NCBI GenBank assembly: GCA_018815245.1
Contig: JAHIXK010000014.1
Coordinates: 257,550-321,549, forward strand
Direction of reading: 5' to 3'
Length of the DNA stretch: 64,000 nt
DNA from: Gammaproteobacteria bacterium
GTDB taxonomy: Bacteria; Pseudomonadota; Gammaproteobacteria; Burkholderiales; Burkholderiaceae_B
Positions 1 to 9,523 of this stretch are shown in pieces (the first letter of the stretch is position 1; each line of letters begins with the position of its first letter). The notes beneath the pieces are model-generated. The model made no database searches. It saw only the letters and a program-made list of their open reading frames with translations, and was not told where the DNA came from. Position numbers and translations under genes: made by a program.

Positions 1-668
1 GCCCGCGCGTGGTGTTCAAGGAAATTGATGGTGTGAAGTGCGAGCCATACGAAATGCTAACCGTGGATGTTGAAGATGTTAACCAAGGTGGCGTGATGGA
101 AGAATTGGGCCGCCGCAAAGGTGACCTGCTCGACATGTCACCCGATGGCAAAGGCCGTGTTCGTCTGGAATACAAAATTCCAGCGCGTGGCTTGATTGGT
201 TTCCAGGGCGAATTCATGACCTTGACCCGTGGTACAGGCTTGATCAGCCACGTGTTTGATCAATACGCTCCTGTTCGTGAAGGCGGTTCAGGCGAGCGTC
301 ACAACGGTGTTCTGATTTCTCAAGACGATGGCGACGCAGTGGCCTACGCCTTGTGGAAGTTGCAAGACCGTGGTCGCATGTTTGTGTCCCCAGGTGAAGC
401 CCTGTACGAAGGCATGGTGATTGGTATTCATAGCCGTGACAACGATTTGGTTGTGAACCCCATCAAGGGCAAGCAGTTGACCAACGTTCGTTCTTCCGGC
501 ACGGATGAAGCCGTTCGCCTGGTGCCTCCAATCCAGATGAACCTGGAATATGCAGTGGAATTCATTGCTGAAGACGAATTGGTGGAAATTACGCCGAAAA
601 ACATTCGTATTCGCAAGCGCTTCCTGAAGGAACACGAGCGCAAGCGCGCCAGCCGCGACGCAGCATAA
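1..668 (+). CDS. typA: TypA/BipA ribosome-associated translational GTPase, 3' part only
   Basis: The window opens inside this gene. The frame is open from base 3 and gives about 221 C-terminal residues. It is a translation-factor-like GTPase that binds the ribosome and is linked to 50S assembly and stress or low-temperature growth. The visible part holds the elongation-factor-like domain and the BipA-specific C-terminal domain. Recognisable stretches are PARGLIGFQGEF, the acidic GDAVAYALW region and the basic tail IRKRFLKEHERKR. The GTP-binding G domain lies off the left edge. A hairpin followed by a T run comes 30 bases after the stop. Confidence 0.95.
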   Translation, partial: PRVVFKEIDGVKCEPYEMLTVDVEDVNQGGVMEELGRRKGDLLDMSPDGKGRVRLEYKIPARGLIGFQGEFMTLTRGTGLISHVFDQYAPVREGGSGERHNGVLISQDDGDAVAYALWKLQDRGRMFVSPGEALYEGMVIGIHSRDNDLVVNPIKGKQLTNVRSSGTDEAVRLVPPIQMNLEYAVEFIAEDELVEITPKNIRIRKRFLKEHERKRASRDAA

Positions 669-698
669 GCTTTGTTTGGCTGTTCACGGCCAAATATC

Positions 699-732
699 AA
701 AGGGGGCGTGGCTTTGGCCTCGCCCTTTTTGT
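699..732 (+). terminator. Rho-independent terminator after typA
   Basis: GGGCG at 704-708 pairs with CGCCC at 721-725. The stem extends outward through G-T and A-T pairs (AAAGG against TTTTT), and the 3' side ends in a T-rich run. It sits between typA and the downstream dusA. Confidence 0.75.
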
Positions 733-748
733 TTGTAAAATTCAAAAC

Positions 749-1732
749 ATGACATTTAAACCCAGAACCCTTTCTGTTGCCCCAATGATCGACTGGACCG
801 ACCGGCATTGCCGCAGGTTTCATCGCGCCATTACGCAGCACACTTGGCTGTATACCGAGATGATCACCACGGGTGCCTTGGTGTTTGGTGATCGGAAACG
901 TTTTTTGGCTTTTCATGAAAAAGAGCATCCTGTTGCCTTTCAAATCGGTGGCAGCGACCCGGCTCATCTTGCAGCCTGTGCAAAGTGGATTGAAGAAGCT
1001 GGCTACGACGAGTTGAACCTGAATGTGGGTTGCCCTTCAGAACGCGTTCAGAAAGGCGCGTTTGGCGCCTGCCTGATGGCGGAGCCTGATTTGGTTGCCG
1101 ACTGTGTGAAAGCCATGCGAGACGCTTGCAGTCTGGATGTGACGGTGAAGCACCGCATTGGGCTTGATTACGATGAAAGCGAAGGCATGCTTTACGAATT
1201 TGTCGGCAAGGTCAGCGAAGCAGGTTGCGAAACATTCATCGTGCATGCCCGCAATGCGGTGTTGAAGGGCTTGTCGCCGAAAGAAAACCGTGACATTCCA
1301 CCGCTTCGTTATGAGGTGGTGAAGAGCCTGAAACAACACTTCCCGCATCTTCAATTCATCTTGAACGGTGGCATTAAAACCATTGAAGAAATTCAAGGCC
1401 ATTTACAGTGGGTAGATGGTTGCATGATTGGTCGTGAAGCCTATTCCAACCCTTGGTTGCTCGCGGGTTTTGATGAGGTGATTGGCAAGAAGCCTGCCCC
1501 AGTTAAAACCCGATTTGAAATTATTGATGAATTGCATGCTTATGCCAATCAGGAATTGGCCCGGGGCGAGTCAATTCGAAATATCACAAAATCCTGGTTG
1601 GGTTTGTTTCATGGGCAGCCGGGTGGGCGTTTGTACCGGCAAGTGTTGTCTGATTCGGCATTGCTGAAAGCCAACAATTGGCAGGTAGTGGAAGATGCAT
1701 TGGCGAAAATGGCAAAACACGCGCCAGTCTAG
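749..1732 (+). CDS. dusA: tRNA-dihydrouridine(20/20a) synthase DusA
   Basis: FMN-dependent enzyme that reduces uridines 20/20a in the tRNA D-loop using NADPH. The 327-residue length is normal for DusA. The N-terminal TIM-barrel signature APMIDWTDRH is at residues 11-20. The Dus motif LNVGCPSERVQKG is near residue 91, and the catalytic cysteine lies in GACLM (Cys about 108). KHRIG (about 144) and the phosphate-binding NGGIKT and GCMIGREAYSNPW stretches follow. The GCPSERVQ form and the RNITK C-terminal helical domain point to DusA rather than DusB or DusC. It stands alone: typA terminates upstream and the next gene converges on it. Confidence 0.95.
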   Translation: MTFKPRTLSVAPMIDWTDRHCRRFHRAITQHTWLYTEMITTGALVFGDRKRFLAFHEKEHPVAFQIGGSDPAHLAACAKWIEEAGYDELNLNVGCPSERVQKGAFGACLMAEPDLVADCVKAMRDACSLDVTVKHRIGLDYDESEGMLYEFVGKVSEAGCETFIVHARNAVLKGLSPKENRDIPPLRYEVVKSLKQHFPHLQFILNGGIKTIEEIQGHLQWVDGCMIGREAYSNPWLLAGFDEVIGKKPAPVKTRFEIIDELHAYANQELARGESIRNITKSWLGLFHGQPGGRLYRQVLSDSALLKANNWQVVEDALAKMAKHAPV

Positions 1733-1782
1733 TTAGCGCCCAAGTCTTTGTTGCCCAATCAGCGCGAGTCCCAATCGCTCGC

Positions 1783-1843
1783 CAGAAAACCTGAAGTTCC
1801 ATTTTTGAAATTCACACGCCACGTTCGGCTTCAAACCAACACC
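1783..1843 (+). repeat. Decayed partial copy (C) of a dispersed intergenic element
   Basis: The stretch from TTCACACGCC at 1811 through ACACC at 1843 matches 58151-58183 at 29 of 33 bases. Weaker matching (AGAAAxCCTG, TTTGA) reaches back to about 1783. The 6-bp hairpin conserved in the two full copies is broken here, and the second hairpin is missing. The 3' end of the element contains the stop codon of the converging FAD-oxidase gene. It lies between two convergent genes, as do the other copies. Confidence 0.65.
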
Positions 1844-3261
1844 AACTTGCCCGGATTGAACAAATTCTTCGGGTCCATCGCCTGCTTGATCGCAACAAAC
1901 GCCGAGTAATTGCTGCTGCTGGTTATTTCCCGCAACAACCCAGCTTTCAACTGCCCAATGCCGTGTTCAGCCGACACCGTGCCCCCGCACAGCAAAATTG
2001 CTTCATGCACCAGCCTGTTCAGAAGTTGCTGATTCTGCTTTAAAAACGCCGCGGAATCGCTTCCCTTGGGCGCAGACAAATTAAAATGCAAATTGCCGTC
2101 GCCCAAATGGCCAAACAGCACAGGGCGTGCATCCACGCCATGTTCCTCGATGTCATTCAAGGCCATGTCGTGAAATGTTGGCAGTTGCGACACAGCACAG
2201 GCCACATCGTGTTTCACATTCAAACCTTCTTTGGCCTGCGCTTCTGAAATGTTTTCCCGCAAGGCCCAGAAGGTTTCAATTTCCCGTCCGTTTTGCGCAA
2301 TTGCAATGTTGCGAACACTTGCCTGTTCTTCCAGCAGTGCCTCCAGCGTTGTGTTCACACGCTCAAGCAGCGCACCTTCCGTGTCCAGCGACGTAAATTC
2401 GGCCAGTACGTGGTCACCAGCGCCAGGGCAGGCAGGTGCCCTGGCCGGAAAATGGGTTTGAACCACGTCAATCGCGTTGGCATTCATCCATTCATAGCTG
2501 CTTAGTTCGCCAAACAAATGGCCTTGAATAAAGCCCAGTGCATCCACTGCAGCTTGAATGTTGTCCACATTAAGCCAGGCCACACAACGGCTTTTGGGGG
2601 CAGGGTACACCTTCATGCAGGCTGTGGTCACTATACCCAGGGTGCCTTCCGATCCAATCAGCAGGTGCCGCAAATCGTAACCGGTGTTGTTCTTGCGCAG
2701 ACCGCGCAAATCCCCACACAGTTCGCCTTGGGCATTTACAAATTCCAGCCCCAGGCACAGTTCGCGGGCATTGCCATAGCGCAATACCGCCACACCACCG
2801 GCGTTGCTGGCCAAATTGCCGCCCAGTGTGCAAGTGCCTTCAGATGCCAGACTCAGGGGGAAAAGGAAACCATGGGCACTTGCGTATTCCTGAATTTCAT
2901 ACAGGGTGTAGCCCACGCTGGCAGTCAGCGTCAGGTTGCTTTCATCCAGCTTCAATGCATCGCGAATTCGACCGGTTTTAAGCACCACATGCGGGCGGAT
3001 GGAGGCGTCGCCCTCAGCCGCCGGTACGGCGCCACCCACCAAGCCAGTGTTGCCGCCTTGGGTGGAAATGGCCACGTTGAACTGGTCGCACACCTTCACA
3101 ACGCCCTGAACCTGCGCAGTGTTCATGGGTTCAAGTAGGGCCAGTGCCGTGGTTTGGTAGCGTTTTCGCCAATCGGTGCAGGCGTGGGCAATGTCTGCCG
3201 GGTCGGTCTTGAGGATCAAGCCCGGAACCTGTTTGCGCAACTGGTCAAGAAATTCGTTCAT
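1831..3261 (-). CDS. FAD-binding oxidoreductase, GlcD / D-2-hydroxyacid dehydrogenase family
   Basis: A 476-residue flavoprotein of the VAO/PCMH type with the domain order of GlcD, D-lactate and D-2-hydroxyglutarate dehydrogenases. The N-terminal FAD-binding half contains STQGGNTGLVGG (about 66-77), GGNLASNAGG (about 148) and IGSEGTLGIVT (about 203). The C-terminal oxidase half contains FGHLGDGNLHFN and VSAEHGIG, the metal and substrate ligands of this family. It most likely oxidises a D-2-hydroxyacid and passes electrons to quinone or a cytochrome. The exact substrate cannot be read from sequence. The ATG at 3261 is 4 bases after the stop of the upstream DUF2069 gene. The last codons overlap a decayed repeat copy. 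Confidence 0.85.
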   Translation of the reverse strand: MNEFLDQLRKQVPGLILKTDPADIAHACTDWRKRYQTTALALLEPMNTAQVQGVVKVCDQFNVAISTQGGNTGLVGGAVPAAEGDASIRPHVVLKTGRIRDALKLDESNLTLTASVGYTLYEIQEYASAHGFLFPLSLASEGTCTLGGNLASNAGGVAVLRYGNARELCLGLEFVNAQGELCGDLRGLRKNNTGYDLRHLLIGSEGTLGIVTTACMKVYPAPKSRCVAWLNVDNIQAAVDALGFIQGHLFGELSSYEWMNANAIDVVQTHFPARAPACPGAGDHVLAEFTSLDTEGALLERVNTTLEALLEEQASVRNIAIAQNGREIETFWALRENISEAQAKEGLNVKHDVACAVSQLPTFHDMALNDIEEHGVDARPVLFGHLGDGNLHFNLSAPKGSDSAAFLKQNQQLLNRLVHEAILLCGGTVSAEHGIGQLKAGLLREITSSSNYSAFVAIKQAMDPKNLFNPGKLVLV

Positions 3262-3265
3262 GCCC

Positions 3266-3648
3266 TTAGGCTACCTTTGTTTTTGGCACTTTGTAAGTGC
3301 GTGCGAATACGCTGACGCTGGCAAACAGTGCAATGGTCAGAAATACCTCCAGCCCGGCCATCAGCTGTGAAGCCAGGGCTGGGTCGGAACTGGCGCGCGT
3401 GGCGCCTTCCGCAAAATAAAGCCACACCAAAAGTGAGGTGGCCTGGTAGGTGCGCACACGCTGTTTAAATATGCCTGGCACAATCAGAAGCAAAGGCAGT
3501 ACTTTCAATACAAGCCAGCTGCCGCCAGGGCGAATGGGGGCAATAAACAGCTCCCACGCCACGCACAGCGCGATCAAGGCCAACAGGCTGGCAACAGTGG
3601 CCCAGTAGGCCTTGTTGCGGGTGGATTGGGTATGCAGGGTGCTGCTCA

Positions 3649-3649
<1 letters not shown>
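3266..3649 (-). CDS. DUF2069 family small membrane protein
   Basis: A 127-residue protein made almost entirely of hydrophobic helices: about four membrane segments (residues 17-37, 43-63, 70-85 and 97-117) with short polar loops. The family is common next to wrbA in proteobacteria and has no established biochemical role. Its first base is shared with the last base of the wrbA stop codon, so the two are surely co-transcribed and probably translationally coupled. A function in respiration or membrane quinone metabolism would be a guess from context only. Confidence 0.8.
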
Positions 3650-4263
<614 letters not shown>

Positions 4264-4268
4264 TTATC

Positions 4269-5639
4269 ATGGGGGTTGTTGGAACATCTATTGTATCGAA
4301 GCGCATGAGCTCAGCCGCACCCTCTGAAACAACTGAGACCAAGAGTTTCGAAACCCGCCGCGCGCGATTCATGCGCGGTGCCCGGCGTGCTTTCAAAGTG
4401 GAAGATGTTGAACTGTCGCCGCTGAATGTACGTTGGTGGATCGCTTTTACACGTTTGGTGGGTCAGCGAATCATCGAACAGCGCCTGCCACAAGTTGCTT
4501 CCAGCCTGACCTTCACCACTGTGCTGTCGCTGGTGCCCCTGGCCACCGTGGCCTTGGCAATTTTTACTGCCTTCCCCATGTTTGACCGCATGCAAATGTC
4601 CCTTCAAGGCTATTTGATTGAAAGCTTCTTTCCGGAAACCCTGTCGGAAACCATCCTGACCTACGTCACCCAGTTTTCTGACAAGGCCAAAGGCCTGACC
4701 GCCATCGGTATTGTCTTTCTCGTTATTACGGCATTGACGACCATGTTCACTGTTGATCGGGTGTTCAATCAAATATGGAACGTCAAGCGGCAACGTTCCA
4801 TCATGAACAAAGTGGTGCTTTATTGGGCCGTGTTGTCTTTGGCCCCGGTATTGGTCGGCCTTAGCATCAGCGTGTCCACTGCCTTGATCGGCAACACAAT
4901 GGCGGGTGTGAACCCGGTGTTGGGTGGCATGTTTCCGGCCTTGAATTTGATCCCGCTGTTGCTGACGGTTCTTGCTTTTGCCTTTATTTACCGCATTGTG
5001 CCCAACCGTGCCGTGCACTGGAAAGATGCGTTGGTGGGCGGTTTGCTGGCAGCGGTTTTGTTTGAAATATCCAAGCGGGCTTTTGCCGCCTACATCACCC
5101 ACTTTCCCAGTTACACGGCCTTGTATGGTGCGCTGGCGGCGTTCCCCATCTTTTTGCTGTGGATCTATGTAAGCTGGGTCATTGTCTTGCTGGGTGCCAG
5201 CACTGTGGCGGCCTTGCCGGTGGCTCGGACGGGTTACTGGAACCAGTCCCACCGGCCCGGTGAGCGTTGGTTGCAGGGTTTGAGCGTATTGGTTGAACTG
5301 GAAAAGTCGCGACAGCAGGAAAAGCCCGGAATGACGATGGAAGAACTGCGTGTATTTGCCAGGGTTCCACCTGATCAGCTCGACGAAATACTGAACCAGT
5401 TGATCGATCATGGCGTAATCGGCTTGCTGGCAATAGTTCGGGGCGACGACCGCTTTGCCTTGATCTGTGACCCGGCCCACATCAGTGCCGAAGTGGTTGC
5501 AAAAGCACTGTGGTACGACCCGGGTTTGACCACAGAATGGGCGAACCGGTTGCCGCAATCTGCGCAGAAGTTGAAGGCTTTCCAGGCCGAGTTCATTGAG
5601 AACCCTCGCCTGTCAGACTGGCTGGAGTCACCCGCTTGA
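4269..5639 (+). CDS. YihY/BrkB family inner-membrane protein
   Basis: About 456 residues with an N-terminal cytoplasmic part, six predicted membrane helices in the middle, and a soluble C-terminal winged-helix-like domain. The family hallmark QRLPQVASSLTFTTVLSLVPL is at the first helix, and FPIFLLWIYVSWVIVLLGA is near the last. The family was once annotated as RNase BN, but that activity belongs to another protein; its real role is unclear. I chose the ATG at 4269 because AAGGG sits 5 bases upstream. An ATG at 4305 is a possible alternative but has no clear ribosome-binding site. Confidence 0.85.
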   Translation: MGVVGTSIVSKRMSSAAPSETTETKSFETRRARFMRGARRAFKVEDVELSPLNVRWWIAFTRLVGQRIIEQRLPQVASSLTFTTVLSLVPLATVALAIFTAFPMFDRMQMSLQGYLIESFFPETLSETILTYVTQFSDKAKGLTAIGIVFLVITALTTMFTVDRVFNQIWNVKRQRSIMNKVVLYWAVLSLAPVLVGLSISVSTALIGNTMAGVNPVLGGMFPALNLIPLLLTVLAFAFIYRIVPNRAVHWKDALVGGLLAAVLFEISKRAFAAYITHFPSYTALYGALAAFPIFLLWIYVSWVIVLLGASTVAALPVARTGYWNQSHRPGERWLQGLSVLVELEKSRQQEKPGMTMEELRVFARVPPDQLDEILNQLIDHGVIGLLAIVRGDDRFALICDPAHISAEVVAKALWYDPGLTTEWANRLPQSAQKLKAFQAEFIENPRLSDWLESPA

Positions 5640-5733
5640 GTGGTGGGCTTGTCAACCTAATCGATTCTTCTCCGTTGGATTTGAACTTTTTGTGAAAAAA
5701 GAGTGTCCATATCAACAAAAGAAGGGCTTCTGT

Positions 5734-5762
5734 TTGGCACCCATAAGCGCTTTCTGTAAACT
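5734..5762 (+). promoter_or_regulatory. Probable sigma-70 promoter for hfq
   Basis: A -35 box TTGGCA at 5734-5739 and a -10 box TAAACT at 5757-5762 are separated by 17 bases. They lie about 58 bases before the hfq start, in the 181-base gap after the yihY-type gene. Confidence 0.5.
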
Positions 5763-5820
5763 AAGCGTGACGAGCCAAAAGCTCTGACATTTAATAATAT
5801 CAACACAGTCTGGAGCTGTT

Positions 5821-6054
5821 ATGAGTAACAAAGGGCAACTTCTACAAGACCCCTTCCTCAATTTGCTGCGCAAAGAGCACGTACCCGTGTCCATTTATCT
5901 GGTCAATGGTATCAAGCTTCAGGGCCAAATCGAGTCTTTTGACCAATACGTGGTTCTGCTGCGTAACACAGTGACCCAAATGGTTTACAAGCACGCAATT
6001 TCTACTGTGGTGCCAGGCCGTTCCGTTACATTCACCCCAGAGGTGAAGGAGTAA
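5821..6054 (+). CDS. hfq: RNA chaperone Hfq
   Basis: Sm-like protein that forms a hexameric ring, pairs small RNAs with mRNAs and affects mRNA stability and translation. The 77 residues contain the whole Sm fold: Sm1 in the region of [19 protein letters not shown] (about 23-41) and Sm2 ending in YKHAIS (about 56-61). The N-terminal [14 protein letters not shown] is the conserved proximal-face helix. The C-terminal tail is short, as is common in betaproteobacteria. GGAG is 5 bases before the ATG. hflX follows after 37 bases, so they probably share a transcript. Confidence 0.97.
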   Translation: MSNKGQLLQDPFLNLLRKEHVPVSIYLVNGIKLQGQIESFDQYVVLLRNTVTQMVYKHAISTVVPGRSVTFTPEVKE

Positions 6055-6091
6055 TTCCCATCTTCACTTTCCAAACGATCCGTGGTTTGAA

Positions 6092-7213
6092 ATGACTCGT
6101 AGTACCCTGGTTGCACTCGACCTTGGCCAACACGAGTTTCACGAAAGTGTCGATGAACTCGCTCTATTGGCCACCTCCGCTGGTGCAGAGGTGATCGGCG
6201 TTTTTGTGTCCAAACGACGCGCCCCCGACTCCGCAACTTTCATTGGTTCCGGCAAGGTGCAGGAAATTCTTGCCCATTGCGAGGCCGAAGAAGTTGGGCT
6301 TGTCATTTTCAATCACAGCCTAAGCCCCGCCCAACAAAGAAACTTGGAAAATGCGCTTGGCCGCAGGGTTATTGACCGAACCGGTTTGATTCTCGATATT
6401 TTTGCCATTCGTGCGCGAAGTTTCGAGGGCAAGTTGCAAGTGGAATTGGCCCAGTTGCAGTACATGGCTTCGCGCCTGGTGCGTGGCAATGCAAATTTGT
6501 ACGGGCAGCAGGGCGGTATCGGCATGCGTGGCCCGGGTGAAACCCAGTTGGAAACCGACCGCCGATTAATCGGTGTGAAGGTTAAACAGCTGAAAACGCG
6601 GCTGGAAAAGTTGCAGAAACAGCGGCAAACCCAGCGCAGGCAGCGTGAACGGCGTGGGCAGTTCACCGTGGCCATTGTGGGTTACACCAACGCAGGCAAA
6701 AGCACGCTGTTCAATGCGATTGCAAGCGACAAGGCCTATGCTGCTGACCAGCTGTTTGCTACGCTGGACACCACCACGCGCCGCGTTTGGCTTGCACCCA
6801 AAGTAGACATGGCGCTGTCCGACACCGTCGGGTTTATTCGCGACTTGTCCCACTCCCTGGTCGATGCATTCAAGGCCACCCTTGAAAGTGCTGTACATGC
6901 AGATGTGTTGTTGCATGTGGTGGATGCCAGTTCACCCGTGCGCCACAGCCAGATTGACGAAGTGAACAAGGTGTTGTTCGAGATAGAAGCAGGTGATGTA
7001 CCCCAAGTGATTATCTGGAACAAAATAGACGCCTGTGAGCGTTCGCCTGAGGTCGAACGTGACGGGAATGGTAAGATTTTGTCCGTGGCGGTAAGCGCGC
7101 GTTATGGTTTGGGTGTCGCAGAGTTGCGTGAATGTTTGACGGAACTTGCTGGCAACTTCTACGCTCAAAGCCGGGGTGCCGATGCCCAGTCAACTGAACT
7201 GCAGTGGGCTTGA
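6092..7213 (+). CDS. hflX: GTPase HflX
   Basis: Ribosome-binding GTPase that helps split stalled or heat-damaged 70S ribosomes. At 373 residues it has the standard arrangement: an N-terminal HflX domain with GSGK and a long helical linker, the glycine-rich signature GIGMRGPGETQLETDRR (about 142-158), a coiled-coil basic stretch (165-190) and the G domain. G1 is GYTNAGKS (197-204), G3 is DTVGF (244-248), G4 is NKID (310-313) and the G5-like VSA follows. It is the second gene in the hfq-hflX-hflK-hflC run. Confidence 0.96.
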   Translation: MTRSTLVALDLGQHEFHESVDELALLATSAGAEVIGVFVSKRRAPDSATFIGSGKVQEILAHCEAEEVGLVIFNHSLSPAQQRNLENALGRRVIDRTGLILDIFAIRARSFEGKLQVELAQLQYMASRLVRGNANLYGQQGGIGMRGPGETQLETDRRLIGVKVKQLKTRLEKLQKQRQTQRRQRERRGQFTVAIVGYTNAGKSTLFNAIASDKAYAADQLFATLDTTTRRVWLAPKVDMALSDTVGFIRDLSHSLVDAFKATLESAVHADVLLHVVDASSPVRHSQIDEVNKVLFEIEAGDVPQVIIWNKIDACERSPEVERDGNGKILSVAVSARYGLGVAELRECLTELAGNFYAQSRGADAQSTELQWA

Positions 7214-7249
7214 ACGTCAACAATTAATTTTTCAGCAGCAGGAACAAGC

Positions 7250-8569
7250 ATGTCAATGAATGATCCGGATTGGGGCAGAAATTCATCGGGTAATCAAAAC
7301 AACGATGAACAGCAAAAACCCCAAGATCAAGACAACAACCGCAGACCCGGTGGTCGCCAGGATGGCCCACCTGATCTGGATGAACTATGGCGCGACTTCA
7401 ATAGCAGGCTGAACCGCCTGTTTGGGAAGAAGGGCGGTGGCGATGGCGGTGGCCCGCGCGGCCCACTTGGCGGCAGTGGTGGCCCCAGCATGGAAAATGC
7501 CGGTAAGGGCTTTACTGCAGTGATCGTCATTGCCGTGCTTGTTTGGCTGGCCAGTGGTTTTTACATTGTTCAGGAAGGCCGAGAGGGCGTTATTTTGCAA
7601 TTTGGCAAATACCATCACACCTCCATGCCTGGCTTTCAATGGCGCCTTCCCTATCCAATTCAGTCGCATGAAGTGGTGAATTCATCTCAAGTTCGCATTG
7701 TCGAGGTGGGCTATCGCAACGACGTGAAAAGCAAAGTGCTTCGTGAAGCACTCATGCTGACTGAAGATGAAAACATCATCGATATTCAGTTTGCGGTTCA
7801 ATACCGCCTGAAAGATGCAGGCGACTATCTGTTCAACATGGTTGATCCGGATGAGTCCGTGAAAATGGCGGCTGAAACCGCCATTCGCGAGGTGGTTGGC
7901 CGCAGCAAAATGGACTTTGTGCTGTACGAAGGGCGTGAACAAATTGCCTTGAATACGGCAGAAGTGATGCAGGAAATTCTGGACAAGTATGGTGCCGGTG
8001 TTTTGGTTTCGAGCGTGACGGTTCAAGGTGTTCAACCACCCGAGCAGGTTCAGGCCGCCTTTGACGATGCAGTGAAAGCTGGTCAGGATCGCGAGCGTTT
8101 GAAAAACGATGGACAGGCTTATGCCAATGACGTGATTCCGCGTGCCCGTGGTAACGCCGCTCGTTTGATTGAGGAAGCGAATGGTTACCGCGAACGGGTT
8201 GTTGCGCAGTCTGAAGGCGATGCCTCCCGTTTCAAGGCCATTTTGACCGAATACGAAAAAGCACCCAAGGTCACCAAAGACCGTTTGTACCTGGACGCAA
8301 TGCAGGAAATTTATTCCAACGTGTCCAAGGTTATTGTGGGCACCAAGAACAACAGTCAGTTGCTTTACCTGCCGCTGGACAAGTTGATCGAGAAGAGTGG
8401 CCCGCCCTCCAGTCAGGACACCAGCAGTTCAGGCAGCAGCGGTGGCGGTGCTTCGTCGCCCACCAGCAAGTCGAGTGAAACCGCACCAGCAACGCCGCGT
8501 GCCGGCAACGATGGTTTTGACACAAGTGTTCGCGACGCCATGCGCAACCGTGACCGGGGAGCCCGTTAA
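7250..8569 (+). CDS. hflK: FtsH protease modulator HflK
   Basis: Membrane protein that forms a large complex with HflC around FtsH and limits its access to membrane substrates. It has 439 residues: a polar, glycine-rich cytoplasmic N-terminus (1-85), one transmembrane helix (about 88-108), then the periplasmic SPFH/band-7 domain starting around VQEGREGVILQFGKY. A helical region carries VQPPEQVQAAFDDA and RARGNAARLIEEANGYRERVVAQ. The last 55 residues are Ser/Gly/Thr-rich and probably disordered. AGGA precedes the ATG by 6 bases. hflC begins 2 bases after its stop. Confidence 0.95.
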   Translation: MSMNDPDWGRNSSGNQNNDEQQKPQDQDNNRRPGGRQDGPPDLDELWRDFNSRLNRLFGKKGGGDGGGPRGPLGGSGGPSMENAGKGFTAVIVIAVLVWLASGFYIVQEGREGVILQFGKYHHTSMPGFQWRLPYPIQSHEVVNSSQVRIVEVGYRNDVKSKVLREALMLTEDENIIDIQFAVQYRLKDAGDYLFNMVDPDESVKMAAETAIREVVGRSKMDFVLYEGREQIALNTAEVMQEILDKYGAGVLVSSVTVQGVQPPEQVQAAFDDAVKAGQDRERLKNDGQAYANDVIPRARGNAARLIEEANGYRERVVAQSEGDASRFKAILTEYEKAPKVTKDRLYLDAMQEIYSNVSKVIVGTKNNSQLLYLPLDKLIEKSGPPSSQDTSSSGSSGGGASSPTSKSSETAPATPRAGNDGFDTSVRDAMRNRDRGAR

Positions 8570-8571
8570 TC

Positions 8572-9438
8572 ATGCCCAAGATTTTTGTAGTTATCGCGGC
8601 AGCCTTGGTTGGTTTTTTTGTAGCCAACACCTGCCTGTATGTTGTTGATCAACGTCAATACGCCATCGTGTTTGCTTTGGGGCAGGTTGAAGAAGTGCGT
8701 CAAGAACCTGGCTTGTATTTCAAGTTGCCAGCGCCGTTCCAGAACGTCATTTTTCTGGACAAACGCATTCAAACCATCGACACACCCGAGCCTGAGCGTT
8801 TTATCACCTCAGAGAAGAAAAACCTCTTGATCGATTCTTACATCAAGTGGCGTATCGTCGACCCGCGTCTGTATTTTGTTCGTTTGAGCGGTGATTCCCG
8901 TTTGGCCCAAAGCCGTATGTCTCAAGTTGTGAAATCGGCGTTGAACGAAGAAATTACCAAGCGCACTGTGCCGCAAATGGTGTCTGGTGAACGAACCACC
9001 GTGATGAATACAGTGGTTGAAAAAGTCAAGGATGAGGCCACTGAAATCGGCGTTGAAATTCTGGATGTTCGCTTGAAGCGCGTGGATTTGTTGCCTGAAG
9101 TCAGTGAGTCCGTGTTTCGTCGAATGGAAGCAGAGCGCAAACGTGTTGCAAATGATCTGCGTGCAACCGGTGCTGCTGAATCCGAGCAAATTCGCGCAGA
9201 TGCTGATCGTCAGCGAGAAGTGATCCTTGCGGAAGCGTATAGAGAAGCACAAACTGTCAAAGGGGAGGGTGATGCAAAGGCCGCTTCGATTTATAATGCC
9301 GCTTTTGGTCGCAATCCCGAGTTCTATTCCTTTTACCGCAGCCTAGACGCCTACAAGAAGTCTTTGACGTCCAAGTCTGATGTGATGGTGGTTGATCCGC
9401 AGTCCGATTTCTTCAAGTTTCTGCAAAAATCGCAGTAA
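8572..9438 (+). CDS. hflC: FtsH protease modulator HflC
   Basis: Partner of HflK in the SPFH complex that regulates FtsH. It has 288 residues: an N-terminal membrane anchor (about 4-22), followed by the band-7 domain with VVDQRQYAIVFALGQVEEV, and a helical stretch with RRMEAERKRVANDLRATGAAE and the GEGDAKAASIYNAAF motif typical of HflC. The C-terminus ends in FFKFLQ. It is tightly coupled to hflK (2-base gap; the GGGGAG ribosome-binding site is inside hflK). A 191-base structured gap separates it from hisZ. Confidence 0.95.
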   Translation: MPKIFVVIAAALVGFFVANTCLYVVDQRQYAIVFALGQVEEVRQEPGLYFKLPAPFQNVIFLDKRIQTIDTPEPERFITSEKKNLLIDSYIKWRIVDPRLYFVRLSGDSRLAQSRMSQVVKSALNEEITKRTVPQMVSGERTTVMNTVVEKVKDEATEIGVEILDVRLKRVDLLPEVSESVFRRMEAERKRVANDLRATGAAESEQIRADADRQREVILAEAYREAQTVKGEGDAKAASIYNAAFGRNPEFYSFYRSLDAYKKSLTSKSDVMVVDPQSDFFKFLQKSQ

Positions 9439-9483
9439 CTTGGGGCTTGTCGCGCGTGCGCAGGTTTAACCCCCTCGCTTGAA

Positions 9484-9523
9484 AAGGTCTGGCTCAGGGA
9501 ATACTGGAAATGAGCGAGACCTT
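9484..9523 (+). other. Imperfect 13-position hairpin between hflC and hisZ
   Basis: AAGGTCT-G-GCTCA at 9484-9496 can pair with TGAGC-G-AGACCTT at 9511-9523 across a 14-base loop, giving 12 pairs and one G-G mismatch. No T run follows directly, so it is more likely an mRNA-stabilising or processing structure than a terminator. Confidence 0.5.

Noticed and set aside
4311..5558. A 415-codon open frame on the minus strand opposite the yihY-type gene
   Set aside because: Composition is Gln/His/Arg-rich as expected for an antisense shadow; the plus strand has a clear membrane-protein family match.
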